56,895 nt of DNA from G020348385 sp964580235. Its GTDB lineage: Bacteria; Acidobacteriota; Aminicenantia; Aminicenantales; Aminicenantaceae. Location: NCBI GenBank assembly GCA_964580235.1, contig CAZOJY010000006.1:1-56895 (forward strand). The letters run 5' to 3'. The notes beneath the pieces are model-generated. The model had not been told where the DNA came from. It saw only the letters and a list, made by a program, of their open reading frames with translations, and searched no databases. A program made the position numbers and the translations under genes. Shown here one piece after another: positions 51,672-56,895 of this stretch (position 1 is the first letter of the stretch; every line of letters starts with the position of its first letter).

Positions 51672-52874
51672 ATGAATTGGGAAAAGCTGGCCAATGATTT
51701 AAGCATGGATACGCCTTCAAAAATCATCCTCCTTGTGATAGACGGACTTGGCGGGCTTCCCCATCAAGGAAAAACCGCACTCGAAGCCGCCCATTCTCCC
51801 CACCTGGATAACCTGGCAGCCCAGAGCGCATGCGGCCTGTCCGATCCTGTTTTTATGGGAGTCACCCCGGGAAGCGGACCGGCCCACCTTTCTCTTTTTG
51901 GGTATGACCCGCTGAAATACTCTCTGGGAAGAGGCATCCTGGAAGCCCTCGGTATCGGAGTGGATGTCAGAGCAGAGGATTTGGTCGCCCGCGGCAATTT
52001 TGCAACGATCAAAAATGATCTGATTACAGACAGGAGGGCGGGAAGAATTCCGACCTCCGAAAATGAACTGCTCTGCGAAAAAATCAACGCCTTTTTACAA
52101 TCACGAGGAGAACCGCAAGTTACGGTATATCCAGGAAAGGAACACAGATTTGTCGTCAGATTCAGAGGAGAAAATCTATCTGATGCCCTGAGCGATGCCG
52201 ATCCGCAAAAGGAAAATAAGCCCCTATCTTTCACCCAGGCTTTGAATAAAGATGCTCAAAAAACCGCAACAATGGTCAATTCTTTTCTGGATGATATTAC
52301 GGAATTCCTGAAGGATTCCGCCCCGGCAAATACAGTTTTGCTGCGCGGTTTCTCTAAATATCCTTCTCTTCCCTCCATGCAGGAGCTGTTCAAAATCAAA
52401 CCGGTGGCCCTCGCCAATTACCCGATGTACAAGGGTTTGGCCAAATTGGTCGGGATGGCAATCGTCGACGTGGGATCTTCCATCAAGGATCTGTTCGACA
52501 CTTTGGATAAAATCTACTCGGATTACAATTTTTTCTATATTCATGTTAAAAAAACCGATGCCGCAGGAGAAGATGGCAGCTGCGAAGCCAAAAAAGCCGC
52601 CATCGCAGAAATTGATCGTTATATTCCTCGTCTTACAGGCAAGAATTCCGATGTGCTGGTGGTCACATCAGACCATTCCACTCCCTGTCCGCTCAAATCT
52701 CACTCCTGGCATCCCAATCCGTTCATGATCCACGCTAAAACGGCCATGCCCGACACGGTTCGTCGCTTCTCCGAGAGAACCTGCTGCCATGGCTATCTAG
52801 GACGGTTTCAGGCCATTTATGCCATGCCTCTCATGCTGGCCCATGCGGGAAAGCTAAAAAAATATGGGGCATAA
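51672..52874 (+). CDS. apgM: Cofactor-independent phosphoglycerate mutase, archaeal type
   Basis: A 400-residue alkaline-phosphatase superfamily enzyme interconverting 3- and 2-phosphoglycerate. The metal Asp is D24 (LLVIDGLGG). The phospho-Ser block is PGSGPAHLSLFGYDP at 66-80. Near the C-terminus are VTSDHSTPCPLKSHS and the GRFQAIYAMPLML end. It belongs to the archaeal-type aPGAM group, distinct from bacterial GpmI. The ATG at 51672 has GGAGA upstream; an earlier ATG lies in the -10 box. It is divergent from guaA. Confidence 0.92.
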   Translation: MNWEKLANDLSMDTPSKIILLVIDGLGGLPHQGKTALEAAHSPHLDNLAAQSACGLSDPVFMGVTPGSGPAHLSLFGYDPLKYSLGRGILEALGIGVDVRAEDLVARGNFATIKNDLITDRRAGRIPTSENELLCEKINAFLQSRGEPQVTVYPGKEHRFVVRFRGENLSDALSDADPQKENKPLSFTQALNKDAQKTATMVNSFLDDITEFLKDSAPANTVLLRGFSKYPSLPSMQELFKIKPVALANYPMYKGLAKLVGMAIVDVGSSIKDLFDTLDKIYSDYNFFYIHVKKTDAAGEDGSCEAKKAAIAEIDRYIPRLTGKNSDVLVVTSDHSTPCPLKSHSWHPNPFMIHAKTAMPDTVRRFSERTCCHGYLGRFQAIYAMPLMLAHAGKLKKYGA

Positions 52875-52887
52875 AACTCTCAAGAAA

Positions 52888-52916
52888 TTGACAGTAACCA
52901 AGTTATTATATAGTAT
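52888..52916 (+). promoter_or_regulatory. Promoter of the amidase operon
   Basis: A perfect TTGACA at 52888-52893 and TAGTAT at 52911-52916 with a 17-base spacer. The leader to the ATG at 52935 would be about 12 bases and lacks a Shine-Dalgarno. Confidence 0.55.
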
Positions 52917-52934
52917 CAATAGAGTATACAAAAC

Positions 52935-54113
52935 ATGAAAAAAAAACTCCTTTTGGTTTTTGCTTTCACTGGATTGTTGGTTTTTTCACTTTCTTCTTCG
53001 GTCCAGAAAGACACGCGGGTCGAAATCTACGACCTGCGCTATTTCACCCACTCCACGTTTACCCGCATCGTTGTGGACATCGGGACACTCCGAGAATACA
53101 GCCCCCATAAACTGCCTTCTCCAGATCGAATTTTTGTGGATATCTACCAGGCCAAACTTAACCCCATTTTGCATAACAAAACGTATCTGGTTAAAAACGA
53201 TTACATCAATCAGATCAGAATCGCTCAAAAATCACCCAGCACAGTCCGAGTTGTCGTCGATCTCGATTTCAAGAAAGTCAAACGTTTTCAAGTATGGCCA
53301 GCGTTCGATCCATTTAGGATTGTCATCGATATATATCCGGCAGAAGCCAACTCTGAAGCTGCAACAGAAAAATCTCCTCAACCTGCCCAGCCAACAAAGG
53401 AAGGATACAGCATGGCCCGCCAGCTCGGGTTGGGTATTCAGAGAATCGTGATCGATCCGGGACATGGAGGAAAGGATCCGGGCGCTATAGGAAAAAGCGG
53501 GACCATGGAAAAAATCATTGTCCTGGATATCTGCCAACGCCTGAAAAAACTTCTCGAGACAAACAAAGATCTCGAAGTCATCATGACTCGAGAAACGGAC
53601 ATTTATGTTCCTGTTGAAAACCGGACCGTCATCGCTAATCAGAAACGGGCCGATCTCTTCATTTCGGTACATGCCAACTCCAATCCAAGCAAAAGACGCA
53701 CAGGTGTTGAAACCTTCTTCCTCAATTTCAGCCACGATCCTTCTGTAATTGAAACGGCCGCTCTGGAAAACGCCACATCGACAAAAAATCTCAGCGAGAT
53801 GCGGAACATCTTAGAAAAGATAGCCAAAAACAGCAAAATCCTGGAATCCAAGGAGCTTGCGAACAACGTCCAAAAAAAACTTGTCCAGACGCTCCAGAAA
53901 AAATATAAAGACGTCAAAGACTTGGGGTACAAGGGAGGGCCTTTCTGGGTACTCATCGGTGCGGAGACTCCCTCCGTATTGGTCGAAGTCTCCTATCTGA
54001 GCAATTCCAAGGAAGAAACCAGGCTTAAAAACACCCAGTACCGCCAAAACATCGCCCAGGGGATATACAGCGGCATAAGGGAGTACATAAATTCTCTAGG
54101 AAAAGGAATATAA
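52935..54113 (+). CDS. AMIN-domain N-acetylmuramoyl-L-alanine amidase
   Basis: A 392-residue exported cell-wall hydrolase. A signal peptide at 1-22 is followed by an AMIN domain (about 28-135) that targets the cell wall or envelope machinery. A short Pro/Glu linker (140-158) leads to an Amidase_3 domain from 170. Zinc ligands are H177 (DPGHGG), E192 and H246 (SVHANS); the catalytic Glu is E351 (VLVEVSYLSN). The segment about 280-330 is an inserted helix of the autoinhibitory type found in AmiC-like enzymes. It cleaves the bond between MurNAc and stem peptide during division. The DUF362 gene follows by one base. Confidence 0.92.
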   Translation: MKKKLLLVFAFTGLLVFSLSSSVQKDTRVEIYDLRYFTHSTFTRIVVDIGTLREYSPHKLPSPDRIFVDIYQAKLNPILHNKTYLVKNDYINQIRIAQKSPSTVRVVVDLDFKKVKRFQVWPAFDPFRIVIDIYPAEANSEAATEKSPQPAQPTKEGYSMARQLGLGIQRIVIDPGHGGKDPGAIGKSGTMEKIIVLDICQRLKKLLETNKDLEVIMTRETDIYVPVENRTVIANQKRADLFISVHANSNPSKRRTGVETFFLNFSHDPSVIETAALENATSTKNLSEMRNILEKIAKNSKILESKELANNVQKKLVQTLQKKYKDVKDLGYKGGPFWVLIGAETPSVLVEVSYLSNSKEETRLKNTQYRQNIAQGIYSGIREYINSLGKGI

Positions 54114-54114
54114 T

Positions 54115-55002
54115 ATGAAAAGAAGAGATTTTTTAAAGAATGTGGCTGTCGGGAGTCTTCTCGCAAATGTCCCATCGCGACTGCTAGCTCAGGCGAGTGG
54201 ATACCCTGACCTGGCCATGATCCAAGGGGATTCTCCCGCCCAGATCACCAAACAGGCCGTCACAGCCATCGGGGGAATCAAGCGTTTTATCGCAAAGGGA
54301 GATGTGGTCATCATAAAACCGAACATCGGATGGGACCGCAGGCCAGAACAGGCAGCCTGTACCAATCCTGAAGTGGTTAAAGCTCTGGTCGAACTCTGTG
54401 TTGGCGCGGATGCAAAGCAAGTTATCGTTATGGATAATACAATAAATCCCGCCCGGCGAACGTATGCCCGTTCGGGAATCGCAAAGGCCGCCAAAGACGC
54501 GGGAGCAAAGGTGCCGTATGTCAATCCTCATCATCTGAAAAAAATGGCTCTAAACGGCGAATGGTTCAAAGAATGGGAGGTCTATACCGATTTTGTCGAA
54601 GCGGATAAAATCATCAACGTTCCGATCGCCAAGACCCACAGCCTTTCACGGCTGACTATGGGTTTAAAAAACTGGCTGGGGGCCGTTGGAGGGCCCAGAA
54701 ACCAGTTCCATCAAGGATTACAATATGCCATGATCGATCTGGCAACTTTCTTCAAACCCTCTTTAACCGTGCTGGATGCCTACCGGATTCTTGTGCGGAA
54801 CGGACCGCAAGGGGGAAAGCTTACGGATACGCAACTCACCAAAACCGTTGTTGCCGGTGTCGATTATGCGGCTGTGGACGCCTTGGGTGCGACATTTTTC
54901 GGGATAAAACCCGAAGAGCTTCCGTACTTGAAACTGGCCGGCGAAAAAGGATTAGGCCAAATCGATTTGGAGAAACTAAAAATTGAAAAAAGAACCGTCT
55001 AA
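54115..55002 (+). CDS. Tat-exported DUF362 protein
   Basis: A 295-residue protein beginning MKRRDFLKNVAVGS, a twin-arginine signal with RR at 3-4. It therefore probably crosses the membrane folded, perhaps with a cofactor. The rest is the DUF362 domain: DVVIIKPNIGWD, NPEVVKALVELC, AKTHSLSRLTMGLKNWLG and VVAGVDYAAVDALG. DUF362 function is unknown; it is often linked with 4Fe-4S proteins. There are few Cys residues here, so it does not carry its own ferredoxin cluster. The polyferredoxin gene downstream overlaps it by 20 bases, suggesting a functional pair. Confidence 0.85.
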   Translation: MKRRDFLKNVAVGSLLANVPSRLLAQASGYPDLAMIQGDSPAQITKQAVTAIGGIKRFIAKGDVVIIKPNIGWDRRPEQAACTNPEVVKALVELCVGADAKQVIVMDNTINPARRTYARSGIAKAAKDAGAKVPYVNPHHLKKMALNGEWFKEWEVYTDFVEADKIINVPIAKTHSLSRLTMGLKNWLGAVGGPRNQFHQGLQYAMIDLATFFKPSLTVLDAYRILVRNGPQGGKLTDTQLTKTVVAGVDYAAVDALGATFFGIKPEELPYLKLAGEKGLGQIDLEKLKIEKRTV

Positions 55003-56578
55003 AAAGTATCGACTTCTGCAAAAAATCCGCATTTTCGTGCAAATCGTTTTTTTCGGGCTCTTCTTCATTCTCCTGTTAAAAACTCACTTCCCAGGAGAAG
55101 ATTATATATCCAATGTCGAAGGATTTTTTCACTGGGACCCTTTATTAGCTCTGGCAACAACGATCGCGTCCCGAGTCTTTTTTGCCGCTTTTTGGCCCGC
55201 TGTCATAACCCTCGTCGTGACCGTTTTCCTGGGCCGTGTGGCATGCGGATGGGTCTGCCCCTTGGGATCTCTTCATCAATTTTTCTCTTTTGTTTTTAAA
55301 AGGGCAAACCTCCACCGCCCGAAAAAACTTAAGGATACACACACCAGCTGGAAATATTACATTCTCGGGCTTATCCTGATCAGCACTGTTTTTACTCTCG
55401 ACGTGGTGGGTCTTTTTGACCCCTTCTCATTTCTCTACCGTTCGATCATTGTGGGGGCATTGCCTGCCCTGAGCTACGGTTTTTCGGCATTCATCGGTTT
55501 GTTCTATCATCTCAACCTGGTTGGAATCGGCGACCCCTTGATCCAATTTTTCGAGAACCTGGATATCAACGCAATTTTTATCCAGGGTTTTTTCATCGGA
55601 ACAATATTTATCGGTATCGTTCTTCTGAACATGGTTCGGGAAAGATTCTGGTGCCGGTACATCTGTCCCCTAGGGGCCTTGCTCGGACTCGTTTCCCGGT
55701 GGAACCTTTTCGAGCTTAAAATTGATAAGGACAGGTGCATCGATTGCGGTTTGTGCACGATTCAATGCCAGACCCAGGCCAATCCTTTCCCGAATGAGGA
55801 TTGGAAAAGCTCGGAATGTGTGTACTGTTTCACGTGTGGAGCGATCTGCCCGACAAATGCAATCAGTTTCCCGGCAAAGTTTTCCGCAGAGAAAGTCGAA
55901 AGCGTCAACCTATCCAGAAGGAAACTTCTGTTCACATCTATGCTGGGAATTTTTGCGATACCGTTTTTCCGTATCACCCCAGCAAGACATCGGGCATCTG
56001 CGAGGTTGATTCGACCCCCAGGGGCCCTTCCGGAGGAGCAGTTCCTTAAAAAATGCGTAAAGTGCGGAGAATGCATGAAGGTTTGTCCGACAAACGCCCT
56101 TCAGCCCGTTCTTTCAGAGGCAGGACCCGAAGGTATTTGGACGCCAAAGCTCGATCCCAAAATAGGATACTGCGATTACTACTGCTCTCTCTGCACGCAG
56201 GTCTGTCCAACCGGAGCCATAAAGGAGCTCACGATAGAAGCAAAAAATGAGCTCAAGATAGGTTCGGCCTGGGTGAACCGGAACCGCTGTATTCCCTGGA
56301 AACTTGGCGATCCCTGTATCGTGTGCGAGGAACACTGTCCTGTTTCTCCCAAAGCCATAAAATTCCAAAAAATCGAAGTCCTGCGTCTGGACGGAATCAT
56401 AAAAACTCCCCTGGCCCCCGTTATAGACCTCGAACAGTGCACGGGCTGCGGGATATGTGAATACAAATGCCCGGTTGTCGACGCCCCGGCCATCTACATC
56501 ACCAGCGTAGGAGAAAGCCGTTCGGAAAAAAATCAGATGCTCCTTAACATCATCAAACCAGAAGAAAACATCTTTTAA
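54983..56578 (+). CDS. Membrane polyferredoxin (NapH-like plus NapG-like fusion)
   Basis: A 531-residue redox protein. The first half has about five transmembrane helices with two NapH-type CxxxCP motifs (CGWVCPLG and CRYICPLG), followed by two 4Fe-4S motifs (CIDCGLC, CVYCFTCGAICP). After residue 300 a second Tat-like stretch (LSRRKLLFTSMLG) precedes a NapG-like half with four more clusters (CVKCGEC, CSLCTQVC, CIVCEEHC, CTGCGIC). It looks like a NapH-NapG fusion carrying electrons across the membrane from quinol to a periplasmic partner. The partner may be the DUF362 protein; this is inferred. Confidence 0.88.
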   Translation: MKKEPSKKYRLLQKIRIFVQIVFFGLFFILLLKTHFPGEDYISNVEGFFHWDPLLALATTIASRVFFAAFWPAVITLVVTVFLGRVACGWVCPLGSLHQFFSFVFKRANLHRPKKLKDTHTSWKYYILGLILISTVFTLDVVGLFDPFSFLYRSIIVGALPALSYGFSAFIGLFYHLNLVGIGDPLIQFFENLDINAIFIQGFFIGTIFIGIVLLNMVRERFWCRYICPLGALLGLVSRWNLFELKIDKDRCIDCGLCTIQCQTQANPFPNEDWKSSECVYCFTCGAICPTNAISFPAKFSAEKVESVNLSRRKLLFTSMLGIFAIPFFRITPARHRASARLIRPPGALPEEQFLKKCVKCGECMKVCPTNALQPVLSEAGPEGIWTPKLDPKIGYCDYYCSLCTQVCPTGAIKELTIEAKNELKIGSAWVNRNRCIPWKLGDPCIVCEEHCPVSPKAIKFQKIEVLRLDGIIKTPLAPVIDLEQCTGCGICEYKCPVVDAPAIYITSVGESRSEKNQMLLNIIKPEENIF

Positions 56579-56841
56579 TTTGGTGACGGGATACCCGTTC
56601 ACTTATTTCTTGTCCAATATAAAACCTCTCCATCTAGAAAATCAAAACCTGGGTTCAGCAAAAAAATGGCACCTAGAAGTTTATCAAACTTTAGGATTTT
56701 CTATCTCACCCTTAAGGGTGAAGGACAGCGCGCAAAAATCATCGCGTATTTAACCTTAAAAGGCGGTTTTCTGCACAGGCATTAACTGGCAATATCTTTA
56801 ATAATTACGAGTTTTCTAACTGTCTTAACAGATAGGCTACT
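56579..56841. other. Non-coding stretch after the polyferredoxin gene
   Basis: I see no convincing coding frame. It holds a small hairpin (ACGGGATACCCGT, 56586-56598), a longer hairpin at 56672-56695, and a perfect 14-base palindrome (CACCCTTAAGGGTG, 56707-56720). It leads into the repeat at 56842. Confidence 0.5.
56672..56702 (+). terminator. Candidate intrinsic terminator of the amidase/DUF362/polyferredoxin operon
   Basis: CCTAGAAGTTT and AAACTTTAGG can form a 10-pair stem with one bulged G and a three-base loop (ATC), followed by ATTTTCT. It lies about 95 bases after the last stop codon. Confidence 0.4.
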
Positions 56842-56895
56842 TAACCTGAATTATTCATAAACATGATTTTTTTTACCGGGATTTAATACTATATG
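56842..56895 (+). repeat. Dispersed repeat end running off the window
   Basis: Begins TAACCTGAATTATTCATAAA, then CATGATTTTTTTTACCGGG and ATTTAATACTATATG to the last base. It matches the sequence beside the assembly gap (26724-26776) in opposite orientation. The window stops inside it, as expected where an assembler could not pass a multi-copy element. Confidence 0.75.

Noticed and set aside
1..56895. CRISPR arrays, phage genes, rRNA operons
   Set aside because: No regularly spaced repeats, no phage structural or integrase genes, and no rRNA sequence seen on either strand.

Overview
The window reads as a chromosomal segment of a Gram-negative (diderm) bacterium of moderate GC content. Outer-membrane genes (lptD, lpxD) sit beside nucleotide-sugar genes and a set of core housekeeping genes. 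Type III pantothenate kinase, the RNase Y/YmdB pair, archaeal-type phosphoglycerate mutase, large polyferredoxins and carbamate kinase point to an anaerobic, deep-branching lineage. The gene mix resembles candidate phylum Aminicenantes (OP8), but that is an inference, not a proof. One run of 100 Ns (26620-26719) is an assembly gap.

Layout. 74-6709 (minus): lptD-rmlA-rmlC-rmlB-gmd-rmd, outer-membrane LPS assembly plus dTDP- and GDP-deoxysugar synthesis. 6802-10538 (plus): a partial F0 ATP synthase operon (atpZ, atpI, atpB, atpE) running into yihY and lpxD. 10535-12936 (minus): trxB-glgA. 13016-28696 (minus): a very long housekeeping run in transcription order thrS-infC-rpmI-rplT-pheS-pheT-zapB-like-zapA-rny-ymdB-xseA-xseB-ispA-dxs-tlyA-nadK. 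A tRNA-Val(GAC) lies just upstream of thrS. 29148-29630 (minus): a YfcE-type phosphodiesterase. 29797-37361 (plus): a remnant of a COG2403 gene, arcC, argF, a large unknown lysine-tailed protein, then an apparent trans-3-hydroxyproline/proline module. 37358-42801 (minus): birA-coaX-unknown-rnr and a SelB C-terminal half that lacks its GTPase. 42903-51543 (minus): valS, a pseudo-receiver protein, and guaA-dnaE. 51672-56578 (plus): apgM, an AMIN-domain amidase, a Tat-exported DUF362 protein and a membrane polyferredoxin.

Most neighbouring genes overlap by a few bases or are a few bases apart, and internal genes have strong Shine-Dalgarno (SD) sites. Several operon-leading genes instead have a sigma70-like promoter ending 6-22 bases before the ATG and no good SD, suggesting leaderless or very short-leader mRNAs.

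Main points for follow-up: the internally deleted COG2403 gene before arcC; an infC that seems to start at ATC and overlaps rpmI by 74 bases; a Na+-type c subunit; a stand-alone SelB C-terminal half; a receiver domain with Asn in place of the phospho-acceptor Asp; the Cys/Thr catalytic pair that reassigns the 'proline racemase'; and a dispersed repeat whose ends sit at both window ends, at the gap, and exactly on gene stop or start codons.
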